Source of the DNA: Arthrobacter sp. NicSoilB8
GTDB lineage: Bacteria > Actinomycetota > Actinomycetes > Actinomycetales > Micrococcaceae
Reading direction: 5' to 3'
Length of the DNA stretch: 64,000 bases
Assembly: GCF_019977355.1 (NCBI RefSeq)
Contig: NZ_AP024655.1
Coordinates: forward strand, 3,968,001-4,032,000
Shown here in pieces: positions 17,922 through 26,736 of the stretch (positions are counted from its first letter, which is position 1; every line of letters begins with the position of its first letter). The notes beneath the pieces are model-generated. The model did no database searches. It had not been told where the DNA came from and worked only from the letters and a program-made list of their open reading frames with translations. The translations under genes were made by a program, and so were the position numbers.

Positions 17922-19112
17922 TTAACCGCGCAGGAATATTCCGCGGTCCACGAGCCCGTCAACAGCCGCATTTAGCAGGGCCTCATAGCCCCCAGGCAGC
18001 CCATGTTCGGCCTCGAGGTGGCCCGCCAAAGTTTGCATTGAGACCGGCCTGCGGGCGGACTTCCAGATGACGGGTCCGATGCCGCTGAGCCTAATGACTT
18101 CGGAATCCGTCAGCACAAGCAAGTCCTCGCCGATCTCTACCGCGTCGACGGGTTCGGCCCGTCGCAGCCAACCTGCGGGGATTGGCTCTGGTGGTTGCTC
18201 ATCGGCCTGATCCGCCGCTAGCTCTGCTTCCGGTTGGATCAGCGCCGGTGACCATTCTCTAGTGACTTCCTGCGGGTTACCGGGTTTCGTCAAGAAAAGC
18301 GGCGCCAAGCCGTCCGCCAGGTCGGCCGCTTCGGAGTAGCTGACGCGGAACACTCCGCCCACGCTGTCAATTAGCTTGCAGAGGGACTGAAGCGGCTGGA
18401 ACACGGCCGCTTGGGAGGACGTGTCCGGTATCAGCGCAAGCACTGCATCCGCCAGAGGGACCGGATCGATGACGGGCACCCGATAGTCCCCGCCGGCAAC
18501 CCTGTCGAGCAAAGCGATGGCCGCAATGCGGAGCTGGTCCGGCGCGACCTGCAGGCCCAACTCATCCGGGCCCACCTGCAGTTTGGCGGCAGCGGCCAAG
18601 GCCTGCTTAACGGACAAGGGCTTGGGGTACGGGACAACGCTTCCATCAGCCCGGATAGCGACGGTCTCGTCCGTTATATAGCCGAAGGTCCGGGCGAGCT
18701 GCGATGAGGCGGTTGTTTTGCCCGTGCCGGATTTCGCCACCAATGCAATGACGGCGCCTTCGGGATCCGCGACGCCACAAGCGTGGAGCATTGTCAGCTC
18801 GCCGGCGCGTTCCAAAATGGCCGCGATAGTCACCTCCGAGGTCACGGCTTCCGCCAGGTCCTCAAAGGTGTCCGAGCCAAGGTGCCGCACGCCATCGCCT
18901 GGGAGCTTCGAATCGAAGTAGATGGAGGCTAAGAAAGGCAACCCTGATGTGCGGGGCTGACTCCTCGGTGTGATTGGGCCCGTCACATCGCTGAGACATC
19001 GGCTCCAGGCCTTTGACATAGCTTGTTGCTGATCGGGGGTGACGGCCCCACCCCAGTGGACGGCGAAGGTTGTGCCCAAAACATCGATGGCCAACTCGCT
19101 CGAGACCTTCAA
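17922..19112 (-). CDS. HPr-kinase-like ATPase with C-terminal PqqD-like domain
   Basis: A 396-residue cytoplasmic protein. The middle part carries a P-loop (VAKSGTGKTTASSQLA) in an HprK-like fold, with YITDETVAI where a second acidic motif is expected. The last about 85 residues (from EPVDAVEIGEDLLVL to the end) look like a PqqD-type winged helix, a domain that binds leader peptides in RiPP pathways. Similar fusions are seen near peptide-modification loci and in polysaccharide loci; a substrate is not known. The TTG at 19112 is the only reasonable start. It is followed by a Wzz/BY-kinase gene and preceded by a secreted-protein gene 187 bases upstream. Confidence 0.7.
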   Translation of the reverse strand: MKVSSELAIDVLGTTFAVHWGGAVTPDQQQAMSKAWSRCLSDVTGPITPRSQPRTSGLPFLASIYFDSKLPGDGVRHLGSDTFEDLAEAVTSEVTIAAILERAGELTMLHACGVADPEGAVIALVAKSGTGKTTASSQLARTFGYITDETVAIRADGSVVPYPKPLSVKQALAAAAKLQVGPDELGLQVAPDQLRIAAIALLDRVAGGDYRVPVIDPVPLADAVLALIPDTSSQAAVFQPLQSLCKLIDSVGGVFRVSYSEAADLADGLAPLFLTKPGNPQEVTREWSPALIQPEAELAADQADEQPPEPIPAGWLRRAEPVDAVEIGEDLLVLTDSEVIRLSGIGPVIWKSARRPVSMQTLAGHLEAEHGLPGGYEALLNAAVDGLVDRGIFLRG

Positions 19113-19299
19113 CTAGTTTCACCAATCCCGGAAAGCTTTCGGACGTTCTTGCTCTCCGCCATCAACCGCACACGCACACGCCACCAAACTTGTTCCAAAA
19201 TGGCACTCCCTACGAACTCCGCGGCCTCTTACTTCTGGCCATTAGATCACTGCTGGAGTGCCACCCGAGCCATCGTTTTGGAGGCGAGTGCGAGTGCTA

Positions 19300-19893
19300 T
19301 TAGGTGAAGGTAATCGGTGATGTCGCTATCACCTTGCGCCCGCCTGGGAAGGTAACCGCGACGGCAATGGTGTATTTGCCGCCGGCGGCGGTTCCGTTTC
19401 CGGTGTAGCTGTAGCGAAAACCGCCAAGGGAAAATTCGATAGAACCGCCGCTCTTGAGACCACCGGTTTGGGTGAAAGAGCCCGAGTAAGTCGTTCCCGA
19501 AAAACTACCGGAATACAACGTTGTCGACTCCGTAAGCGACGTGAATCCCACTCCCGGGGCTTTTGTTGCAGCCGGAGTATCGGGCGTGATGGTTATAAGA
19601 CCAGTTATGTCGCCCGAAATGCCGCCCGGGGTGGGGTTCGCAATCGTGAACTTTGGTGCGGCTGCTCCGTGCCTGGTCTGCCCGGGGCTCTGTTCTTGGC
19701 CGACGCGCACGAACGAAGTGGACCCTGCCGCAGGGACCGATGCAAAAACTACCGTCGCGCCCTTCTCCGACGCCGACGCGGCCGGCGCTGCGATAGCTGC
19801 CGCAATAACAGGCACGCTCCACGCAGCGCCCTTCACGACGGAACGGCGGTCGAAACTCGCTTTAGGTGCGGCCAGGCTCTTTGTCTCCGACAT
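19300..19893 (-). CDS. Exported protein with Tat-like signal
   Basis: A 197-residue protein. The N-terminus has FDRRSVVKGAAWSVPVIAAAI, a twin-arginine-type signal (RRSVVKG followed by a hydrophobic stretch) with cleavage probably near ASAS at about residue 42. The mature part is rich in Gly, Ser and Thr and predicted to be beta-structured, with the ending VTFPGGRKVIATSPITF. I recognise no family. It lies upstream of the HprK-like/PqqD-like gene on the same strand, which may act on it. A GGGG stretch precedes the ATG at 19893. Confidence 0.72.
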   Translation of the reverse strand: MSETKSLAAPKASFDRRSVVKGAAWSVPVIAAAIAAPAASASEKGATVVFASVPAAGSTSFVRVGQEQSPGQTRHGAAAPKFTIANPTPGGISGDITGLITITPDTPAATKAPGVGFTSLTESTTLYSGSFSGTTYSGSFTQTGGLKSGGSIEFSLGGFRYSYTGNGTAAGGKYTIAVAVTFPGGRKVIATSPITFT

Positions 19894-20114
19894 CTTTTAC
19901 CCCAAGTTCTTGTGCGGCGGAGAACCCAGTCGGGCCAGCTCCTGCCGAGCGTTTCGGCATCTTTGGACGACTGTACGCAGAAAAGCATGAATCTTCAATA
20001 TCAAGATGCTTTATTTTCAAGAACGACAGAATCCGGCCCTATCTCCGCCCGGAGATTTGACGGGGCCCTGCGCGGATAGACTCGGAAGCCACGCCGCTGG
20101 CACGAGTCTCGCTA

Positions 20115-20771
20115 ATGGAAGTTGGGAAAACCTTGGATACGCCCCGCCCCGTCCGGATCCTCACGGTCTGCACCGGCAACATCTGCCGGTCGCCGGTGGC
20201 TGAGCGCCTGCTGCAGGCAGGCCTGGACCAGGTGCAATCTGGCGCCTTTGAGGTGCGGAGCGCCGGCACGCGGGCCATGGTGGGCGATCCGATCCAGCCA
20301 CTCTCGGCCGACATCATCAAGACCTACGGCGGAACGCCGGACGGCTTTGCGGCCCGTCAACTGACGCCAAAGATCCTCAGGGAGTCCGATCTGGTGTTGG
20401 CGATGACCGCCAAACACCGCGGCGAAGTGATGCAGATGGATGCCTCGTTGCTGAAGCGGACCTTTACTATCCGGGAGTTTGCCCGGATGCTGAAGATCCT
20501 TGAGCAGCGCGAAGCGGACGCCACCGCGCCGCCGGCTGTCACGTCCCCTGTGAAGTCGCCCACTCCGTCCCCCGCCAGCGACATTCCGGCCTTCTGGCGG
20601 GAACTCCCCGGCCGTGCGGCGTCAGTGCGCCACCTGGCGCTGGCCCCGGACGCCTCCGACAACGACGTTGTGGATCCCTACCGGCGCGGGCCGGAGTTCT
20701 ACGAGCAGATGGAGGACGAGCTGGCCCCGGCCATCCTCGCCATCCTGCGGTTCGCCCGCCAGCACGGCTGA
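20115..20771 (+). CDS. Low-molecular-weight protein-tyrosine phosphatase
   Basis: A 218-residue phosphatase with the P-loop CTGNICRSP near the N-terminus (CX5RS) and the general-acid loop DPYRRG near the C-terminus. Family members are about 150 residues; this one carries a Pro/Ala/Ser-rich insert of about 45 residues (from ATAPPAVTSP to PGRAASV) between the core and the acid loop, which is probably flexible. It most likely dephosphorylates the BY-kinase encoded at 16.4-17.8 kb, as Wzb does for Wzc, to cycle polysaccharide export. Confidence 0.92.
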   Translation: MEVGKTLDTPRPVRILTVCTGNICRSPVAERLLQAGLDQVQSGAFEVRSAGTRAMVGDPIQPLSADIIKTYGGTPDGFAARQLTPKILRESDLVLAMTAKHRGEVMQMDASLLKRTFTIREFARMLKILEQREADATAPPAVTSPVKSPTPSPASDIPAFWRELPGRAASVRHLALAPDASDNDVVDPYRRGPEFYEQMEDELAPAILAILRFARQHG

Positions 20772-20790
20772 GTCAGGCCGGTACCTGAAT

Positions 20791-21120
20791 CTAGGCCGCC
20801 ACCAGCCTCCGGAGACGGGGAGCGGGTGCATCTTCCGCCGGCGCGACGATGCTGAGCTGGCATTCGGCCTGCTGCGGATCAATGGCTGCCGGCAGGTGGT
20901 GGGAGGCTGAGCACTCCCGCAGCTGCTCAAGGGCCGCCGGCTCGACGCGGGCGTGGCTGACGTCCAGCACCAGGCGGAGTCCTTCTTTCAGGTGGTTCGC
21001 CCGTTTGACCACCACATACAGGGCCTGGAGGCTCTGGGCCGTCACATGGCCCTGGGCCGCTACTTCCGCCTGACCGCAATCGAGGTCAAGCCTGACAAGA
21101 ACCCGGAGTTTGTGGTTCAA
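20791..21120 (-). CDS. STAS-like small protein (possible anti-sigma-factor antagonist)
   Basis: A 109-residue protein starting from TTG at 21120, with AGGGGAA upstream. The pattern of strands and helices (VRLDLDCGQAEVAAQGHVTA, then GLRLVLDVSHARVEPAALEQL in part) resembles a STAS domain, though the usual Asp-Ser phosphorylation site is not obvious. I recognise similar Arthrobacter hypothetical proteins but no established function. It is divergent from the LCP genes and convergent with the phosphatase gene. Confidence 0.55.
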   Translation of the reverse strand: MNHKLRVLVRLDLDCGQAEVAAQGHVTAQSLQALYVVVKRANHLKEGLRLVLDVSHARVEPAALEQLRECSASHHLPAAIDPQQAECQLSIVAPAEDAPAPRLRRLVAA

Positions 21121-21149
21121 AACGATTCCCCTGTTCGTGCATGTACCGC

Positions 21150-21193
21150 TTGGCCGCGACGCTGCGACCGGGTTGGCCGCGACGCTGCGACCG
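21150..21193. repeat. Short tandem duplication, 21 bp
   Basis: Two exact copies of a 21-base unit (21150-21170 and 21173-21193) containing GGCCGCGACGCTGCGACC lie 2 bases apart upstream of the STAS-like gene. Confidence 0.8.
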
Positions 21194-21398
21194 ACCTCAG
21201 CCTAGGCAGGGAGTGTGACGTAGGCAACACTTCGCTTCATATCCGGGAAACCTCGCGTTATCTGCCGCTTTATTGGCCGGCAAGTGTTGATTGCCGGGCC
21301 CGGTGTACTGTATTGGAGGCCGCCACGGCGCCCGCCCGGCACCTGGCATTGGCCCAGATCGACTCCGGGCACGGTGCCCGGCCGACGCAGAGGAACAC

Positions 21399-22457
21399 AT
21401 GACACACCCCTTCGACAGCTCAAACGACGCCGGCAGGGAAGACTTCAGCGAGCGACGGCGGCCCGTGAAGAAACGCCGCGGCCGCAAGGTGCTGATCGCC
21501 GTCGCCGCCGTGCTGGCGCTCGTCGCCGTCGTGGCCGGCGGTTACCTTTTCAACCTCGCCCACACCTTCGACTCCGGCAGCAGCAAGCTTGACCAGGCCT
21601 TCCCGGACGAGTCCACGCGCCCGAAGAAGACGGACAACTCGATCAACATCCTGGTGATGGGCAGCGACAGCCGTGGCGCCGCCGAGTCTGACACCGCCGG
21701 CACGCCCGCGGACCAGCGCGCGGACACGCTGATGCTCATGCACATCCCGGCGGACCGCAAGAACATCTACACCATGTCAATCATGCGCGACCTCTGGGTG
21801 GACATCCCCGGGCACGGCGAGGCGAAGATCAACTCGGCACTGGCCCTTGGCGGCACACCCCTGATGGTGCAGACCGTCGAGTCAGTTTTCCAGCAGCGCA
21901 TCGATCACGTGGCAATGATCGACTTCGAGGGCTTCAAGGGCCTCACGGACGCGCTGGGCGGGGTGACCGTGAACATCAAGCTGCCGTTCACGTCCACCGC
22001 ACTGCCGGGCCAGTCCTTCGCCCCGGGCCAGCACACCTTCAACGGCACCCAAGCCCTGGCCTTCGTGCGCGAACGCCACGCCTACGCGGACGGCGACTAC
22101 CAGCGGGTGCGCAACCAGCAGGAGTTCCTGCGGGCCATCATCAAGAAATCCACCGCCGGCCAGACGCTGAGCAACCCGTTCACAGTCAACAGCATGGTGG
22201 GCGCCGTCTCGCCGTTCGTCACCGTGGACAAGTCCCTGGATTCGGGAGCCGTGGCCGGGCTGGCGCTCGAACTCAGGGACATCCGGGCACAGAACACGGT
22301 CATGTTCACGCTGCCGACCGGCGGCACCGGCACGTCCGCGGACGGCCAGTCGATCGTGCTCGCCGACCCGAACGCCATCCAGGACATCTCGGGGGCGATG
22401 GCCAAGGGCACCATGGGCGAGTACGTCGCGGCGAACAAGCTGGAGAACGGGAACTGA
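21399..22457 (+). CDS. LCP family glycopolymer transferase 1
   Basis: A 352-residue LytR-CpsA-Psr protein. A basic cytoplasmic tail (KKRRGRK) precedes one membrane helix (about 30-50) and an extracytoplasmic LCP domain with NILVMGSDSRG, DTLMLMHIPAD, SIMRDLWVDIPG and ALAFVRERHAYADGDYQRVRNQQ. The Arg and Asp residues in these motifs bind the pyrophosphate lipid substrate. LCP enzymes move glycopolymers from undecaprenyl pyrophosphate to peptidoglycan. The ATG at 21399 has AGAGGA upstream and gives the usual N-terminus. A paralogue follows 75 bases downstream; both end in YVAANKL(E/Q)NGN. Confidence 0.93.
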   Translation: MTHPFDSSNDAGREDFSERRRPVKKRRGRKVLIAVAAVLALVAVVAGGYLFNLAHTFDSGSSKLDQAFPDESTRPKKTDNSINILVMGSDSRGAAESDTAGTPADQRADTLMLMHIPADRKNIYTMSIMRDLWVDIPGHGEAKINSALALGGTPLMVQTVESVFQQRIDHVAMIDFEGFKGLTDALGGVTVNIKLPFTSTALPGQSFAPGQHTFNGTQALAFVRERHAYADGDYQRVRNQQEFLRAIIKKSTAGQTLSNPFTVNSMVGAVSPFVTVDKSLDSGAVAGLALELRDIRAQNTVMFTLPTGGTGTSADGQSIVLADPNAIQDISGAMAKGTMGEYVAANKLENGN

Positions 22458-22532
22458 CCCGCGGCGCATGAGGCGGCCGGGGAGGTCCTTGGACCCATAG
22501 TCCGCGGCGGCCGGCGGTGGTAGCGTCCGGTC

Positions 22533-23636
22533 ATGGGGAACGCTCCGGAGCCAGCAGCCGCGGCTTCCGCGGCGTCCGGTCCCCCTGCCCCGCCGCCCGA
22601 GGCGGGCCGCCGCCGTCGGATCTTCCTGCTTGTGGGCGCCTTGCTCGTCCTCACGATCGCCGTCTCGGCCGTCGCGTTCGTCCTCACCCGGCCCCGGGCC
22701 GCGGCCCCCGCGCCGGCGGGAAGCGCCTCACCGGCTGCCGCCCCGGCCGCCGCGCCCTCGACGCCGCCCGCCCCCACACCCAGCCCGACCCCGACGCCGG
22801 AACCACCCGCCGTCGCGCTTAACATCCTGCTGATCGGGAGCGACAGCCGGGTCAACGAACGGGCCGCAGCGGCCGCCGGCAGCGCCTCCGACCAGCGCGG
22901 GGACACCCTCGTGCTGATCCACATCCCGGCGGACCGGCAGAGCGTCTACGGCATCTCGATCATGCGCGACCTGTGGGTGGACATCCCCGGCCACGGGGCC
23001 GCGAAAGTGAACGCCGGACTTGAGCTGGGCGGACTGCCCCTGATGACGCAGACGGTGGAGGCGCTGCTCGGTACGCACATCGACCACACCGTGATGGTTG
23101 ATTTCCAGGGGTTCGCGGCCATGACGGACGCGCTGGGCGGTGTCGACGTCAACGTCAAGCAGTCCTTCACGAGCACCGCCGATGACAAGGTGTATTTTCC
23201 GGCGGGCGTCAACCGGCTCAACGGGCTGCAGGCCCTGGCCTTTGTCCGCGAGCGCCATGCCTTCGCCGACGGCGACTACCAGCGGGTCCGGAACCAGCAG
23301 ACGTTCTTGAAGGCCCTGATGGCCAAGCTGGCCGCCGAGGGACGGCTGGCGGACCTCGAGACCGTGCGGAAACTCATCACGACGGTGCTGCCGCACGTGA
23401 CCGTGGACGCAAGCTCCAGCCAGAAGTCGCTCGAGGACCTCGCCTTCAGCCTCCGCCACACGGCCCCCGGACAGGCTGTTTTCTTCACGCTGCCGACCGC
23501 CGGCACCGGGTTCAGCCGGGACGGCCAGTCCATTGTCCGGCAGGACCCTGCCGCGACCGCCGCTGTCTCCGCCGCGCTGGGCTCGGGAACGCTCGCCGCA
23601 TACGTGGCGGCCAACAAGCTGCAGAACGGCAATTGA
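22533..23636 (+). CDS. LCP family glycopolymer transferase 2
   Basis: A 367-residue paralogue of the preceding protein, with an Ala/Pro-rich cytoplasmic tail, a membrane helix (about 30-52), a Pro/Thr/Ala-rich linker (about 58-90) and the LCP domain (NILLIGSDSRV, DTLVLIHIPAD, SIMRDLWVDIPG, ALAFVRERHAFADGDYQRVRNQQ). The identical motifs and C-terminus show a tandem duplication, with divergence in the linker. It probably attaches the same or a related polymer to the wall. Its stop is 29 bases before the oligopeptidase start. Confidence 0.92.
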   Translation: MGNAPEPAAAASAASGPPAPPPEAGRRRRIFLLVGALLVLTIAVSAVAFVLTRPRAAAPAPAGSASPAAAPAAAPSTPPAPTPSPTPTPEPPAVALNILLIGSDSRVNERAAAAAGSASDQRGDTLVLIHIPADRQSVYGISIMRDLWVDIPGHGAAKVNAGLELGGLPLMTQTVEALLGTHIDHTVMVDFQGFAAMTDALGGVDVNVKQSFTSTADDKVYFPAGVNRLNGLQALAFVRERHAFADGDYQRVRNQQTFLKALMAKLAAEGRLADLETVRKLITTVLPHVTVDASSSQKSLEDLAFSLRHTAPGQAVFFTLPTAGTGFSRDGQSIVRQDPAATAAVSAALGSGTLAAYVAANKLQNGN

Positions 23637-23664
23637 GGCGCCGCTCTTCGGTAGATTGGGTTCC

Positions 23665-25881
23665 ATGACCCAGACTCCCGTGCAGCCGTCCCCGCAGCCT
23701 CCCGTCGCCAAGAAGATCCCTGCCCTCCGCACACACCACGGCGACACGTTCGAGGACAACTACGAATGGCTGCGGAACAAGGAATCCGCGGAGGTGGTGG
23801 ACCTGCTCAAGGCCGAAAACGCCTACCAGGAGGCCGTGACCGCGCACCAGGAGCCGCTGCGCGAGGCCATCTTCCAGGAAATCAAGGGCCGCACCCAGGA
23901 AACAGACCTCTCGGTCCCCAACCGCAAGGACGGCTGGTGGTACTACACCCGCTCGGTCGAGGGCAAGGAATACGGGATCCACTGCCGCGTCCGGGGCCAG
24001 GACACCGGGGACCGCGTCGCGGACTGGACTCCCCCCGCCGTCGAGGCCGGCGTCAGCATCCCCGGCGAGGAAGTCCTCCTCGACGGCAACCTCGAGGCGG
24101 AGGGCAAGCCGTTCTTCGCCGTGGGCGGCGCGGCCACGACCATCGACGGCACCCTCTACGCTTACGCCGTGGACAACGCCGGCGACGAGCGCTTCACGCT
24201 GCGCATCAAGGACCTCCGCACCGGCGCGCTGCTGCCGGACGTGATCGAGAACGTCTTCTACGGCATCTCCTTCTCCCCCGACGGCAGCCGGATCTTCTAC
24301 ACCGTGGTGGACGATTCCTGGCGGCCCTACCAGGTGAAGTCCCACGTGCTCGGCACGCCTGTCGGCGAGGACCGGGTCATCTACCAGGAGGACGACGTCG
24401 CCATGTGGCTCGGCTTCGAGCTCTCCGCGGACCGGCGCCACCTGGTGCTGAGCATCGGCTGCTCCGAGTTCAGTGAAACGCGCCTGCTGCGCTTTGATGA
24501 CCCCGACGCCGGTCTCCGCACCGTGATCTCGCGCGACGAGCGCATCTTGTACGAGGCCGAACCGTTCCTGCTGCCGGACGCCTCCGGCCAGGGCGTGGAA
24601 CGGATCCTGCTGACCCACAACAAGGACGCCATCAACTCCATGGTCTCCCTCGTGGACCCGGCCGAGCTCGGCAAGCCGCTCGCCGAGCAGCACTGGAGCA
24701 CCGTCGTCGAACACTCCGACGAGGTGCGCGTCAACGGCGCCGGGGTGACGTCCACCCACGCGGTGGTCTCCGTCCGCAAGGACACTATTGAACGCGTCCA
24801 GGTCCTGCCCCTGGCCGGCCTGGGCACCCCCGAGCAGGGCGCCGCGGTGGAACCGGCCTTCGACGAGGAGCTGTACACGGCCGGCGTCGCGGGCTCGGAC
24901 TACGAGGCCCCCGTGATCCGGATGGGCTACACCTCCTACTTCACCCCGTCCCGGGTCTACGACTTCGTCCTCCCCACCCCGGAGCTTCCGGCCGGTGAAC
25001 TCCTGCTGCGCAAGGAAAGCCCGGTGCTGGGCGGCTACACGGCGTCGGACTATGTAGCCACCCGCGAGTGGGCGGTGGCCTCCGACGGGACCAGGATTCC
25101 GCTCTCCGTCCTCCGCCACGCCTCGGTCCGGCAGGATTCGACGGCGGCCGGCCTGGTGTACGGCTACGGCTCCTACGAGATGAGCATGGACCCGGGCTTC
25201 GGGATCCCCCGGCTGTCCCTGCTGGACCGGGGCGTCGTGTTCGTGATCGCGCACATCCGCGGCGGCGGCGAGCTGGGCCGGCACTGGTACGACGACGGCA
25301 AGAAGCTGCACAAGAAGAACACCTTCACCGATTTCATCGCGGCCACGGACTGGCTTGCCGGATCCGGCTGGGTGGACCCGGCCCGGATCGCGGCGATGGG
25401 GGGCTCCGCGGGCGGGCTGCTCATGGGCGCCGTCGCCAACCTCGCCCCGGAAAAGTACGCGGCGATTGTTGCGGCCGTCCCGTTCGTGGACGCGCTGACC
25501 ACCATCCTGGACCCCGAACTGCCGCTCTCGGCCCTGGAGTGGGAGGAATGGGGCAACCCGATCACGGACCCGGACGTCTACGCCTACATGAAGTCCTACA
25601 CGCCGTACGAGAACGTCCGCGCCGTGGCGTACCCGAAGATCGCCGCGGTTACCTCGTTCAATGACACGCGGGTACTGTACGTGGAGCCCGCCAAATGGGT
25701 GCAGCGGCTGCGCGAGGTGAACACCGGCAGCGAGCCGATCGTCATGAAGATCGAGATGGAGGGCGGCCACGGCGGCGCCTCGGGCCGGTACGTGCAGTGG
25801 CGCGAACGGGCCTGGGACTACGCGTTCGTGGCCGATTCCCTCGGCGCCACCGAACTGCTGCCGGGAGCCGGGCTGAAGTAA
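23665..25881 (+). CDS. ptrB: Prolyl oligopeptidase family serine peptidase (oligopeptidase B)
   Basis: A 738-residue cytoplasmic peptidase. An N-terminal beta-propeller (about 75-420) is followed by an alpha/beta-hydrolase domain with the nucleophile in MGGSAGGLLMGA and the histidine in EGGHGGASGRY. ARIRGGGELG-like text appears as AHIRGGGELGRHWYDDGKK, typical of S9A. The order and length match oligopeptidase B, which cleaves short peptides after basic residues; substrate choice here is inferred. The ATG at 23665 begins MTQTPVQPSPQPPVAKK; the longer frame runs back into the LCP gene. A long leftward open frame over this gene is an antisense artefact. Confidence 0.92.
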   Translation: MTQTPVQPSPQPPVAKKIPALRTHHGDTFEDNYEWLRNKESAEVVDLLKAENAYQEAVTAHQEPLREAIFQEIKGRTQETDLSVPNRKDGWWYYTRSVEGKEYGIHCRVRGQDTGDRVADWTPPAVEAGVSIPGEEVLLDGNLEAEGKPFFAVGGAATTIDGTLYAYAVDNAGDERFTLRIKDLRTGALLPDVIENVFYGISFSPDGSRIFYTVVDDSWRPYQVKSHVLGTPVGEDRVIYQEDDVAMWLGFELSADRRHLVLSIGCSEFSETRLLRFDDPDAGLRTVISRDERILYEAEPFLLPDASGQGVERILLTHNKDAINSMVSLVDPAELGKPLAEQHWSTVVEHSDEVRVNGAGVTSTHAVVSVRKDTIERVQVLPLAGLGTPEQGAAVEPAFDEELYTAGVAGSDYEAPVIRMGYTSYFTPSRVYDFVLPTPELPAGELLLRKESPVLGGYTASDYVATREWAVASDGTRIPLSVLRHASVRQDSTAAGLVYGYGSYEMSMDPGFGIPRLSLLDRGVVFVIAHIRGGGELGRHWYDDGKKLHKKNTFTDFIAATDWLAGSGWVDPARIAAMGGSAGGLLMGAVANLAPEKYAAIVAAVPFVDALTTILDPELPLSALEWEEWGNPITDPDVYAYMKSYTPYENVRAVAYPKIAAVTSFNDTRVLYVEPAKWVQRLREVNTGSEPIVMKIEMEGGHGGASGRYVQWRERAWDYAFVADSLGATELLPGAGLK

Positions 25882-26006
25882 GGCGAGCCCCACGGCGCGT
25901 CGGGCGCGTCGGGGCGCGCCGTAAGTGGCCTGATCCCGTGGCCTGATCCCGACGAGAGCCGGGTGTACTCTGTGGGCGACTTGAACCACAACTATGGGGG
26001 GCACCA

Positions 26007-26639
26007 TTGACTGAGAACATACCGCCGGTCCAGCCGGCCCTGCAGAGCCCGGAGCAGCCTCCGGCGGACTATGGGCAGCCGGCGCCCTATGCTCCGCCAG
26101 GGTACGCTCAGCAGCCGCCCTACGCTCCGTCAGGGTACGCTCAGCAGCCGGCGCCCTATGCTCCGCCGGCGTACGTTCAGCAGCCGAACCACCAGCAAAG
26201 GCAGTACATTCCCTATCCGCCTGCGCAGCAGTTCCCGCCCGCTGGTCAGTGGGTTCCTGTTGCACCCACGGAGCCCGGGTCCTCCGCTTACCGGCTTGCC
26301 TCGGGCATTGTGGCGATTGTGTTGGGAGTCTGGCTCTTCTTACAGTTCCTCGTCGGCGTCTCAAAGGTGGGTGGCTTCGCTCCGTTGCTATTCCTACTTC
26401 CGGCGATCGGCACGCTCGCCTCGGCTATCTTGCTCCTGGTCAAGCAGGGCCAACGGCTCCGCGCGGCGCCCTTCTTGCTGCTCGGCTGGACCCTGTACGC
26501 GCTCATGGCGTCTTTCATCGTGGCCATGGGCTTTGGGATCTACCCTGGCACGTACATAGCGCCCCTGCTGGCGGTGACGGTCCTCATCGTCTTGGGGATC
26601 GGGCTGTCCCGGGAGAAGCGGGTTCCCGGGCCACGGTGA
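26007..26639 (+). CDS. Membrane protein with Pro/Tyr/Gln-rich repeat tail
   Basis: A 210-residue protein starting at TTG 26007 just after the G-run GGGGGG. The first 90 residues are built of near repeats of YAPPGYAQQP, encoded by a degenerate DNA tandem repeat (about 26085-26190). Four hydrophobic segments follow (about 97-118, 124-145, 155-177, 181-199). This layout is common in actinobacterial DUF4190-like or interaction-tail membrane proteins. The function is unknown; proline-rich tails often bind partners. It is followed by a short gap and the convergent deaminase gene. Confidence 0.7.
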   Translation: MTENIPPVQPALQSPEQPPADYGQPAPYAPPGYAQQPPYAPSGYAQQPAPYAPPAYVQQPNHQQRQYIPYPPAQQFPPAGQWVPVAPTEPGSSAYRLASGIVAIVLGVWLFLQFLVGVSKVGGFAPLLFLLPAIGTLASAILLLVKQGQRLRAAPFLLLGWTLYALMASFIVAMGFGIYPGTYIAPLLAVTVLIVLGIGLSREKRVPGPR

Positions 26640-26736
26640 CCCCCGCGCGATGGGCTGCGGCGATGACTCCCAGCGCCATGTTGCTGTGGGCGGCAAACCC
26701 GCGACGTCCGTGGTGACGTCGACTGCTCGTCCCGGC

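Noticed and set aside
17922..19893. A lasso-peptide gene cluster
   Set aside because: An HprK-like protein and a PqqD-like domain are seen, but there is no asparagine-synthetase-like cyclase, no transglutaminase-like protease and no short precursor; the partner is a 197-residue Tat-type exoprotein.
1..20771. A recently acquired mobile island carrying the polysaccharide genes
   Set aside because: The left end is somewhat richer in A and T, but I see no integrase, transposase, tRNA or flanking direct repeats in the window.
23512..26364. A 950-codon leftward open frame over the second LCP gene, oligopeptidase and membrane-protein gene
   Set aside because: It is antisense to genes with clear family motifs and its own translation is low-complexity Gly/Arg/His/Val sequence typical of the complement of GC-rich coding DNA.
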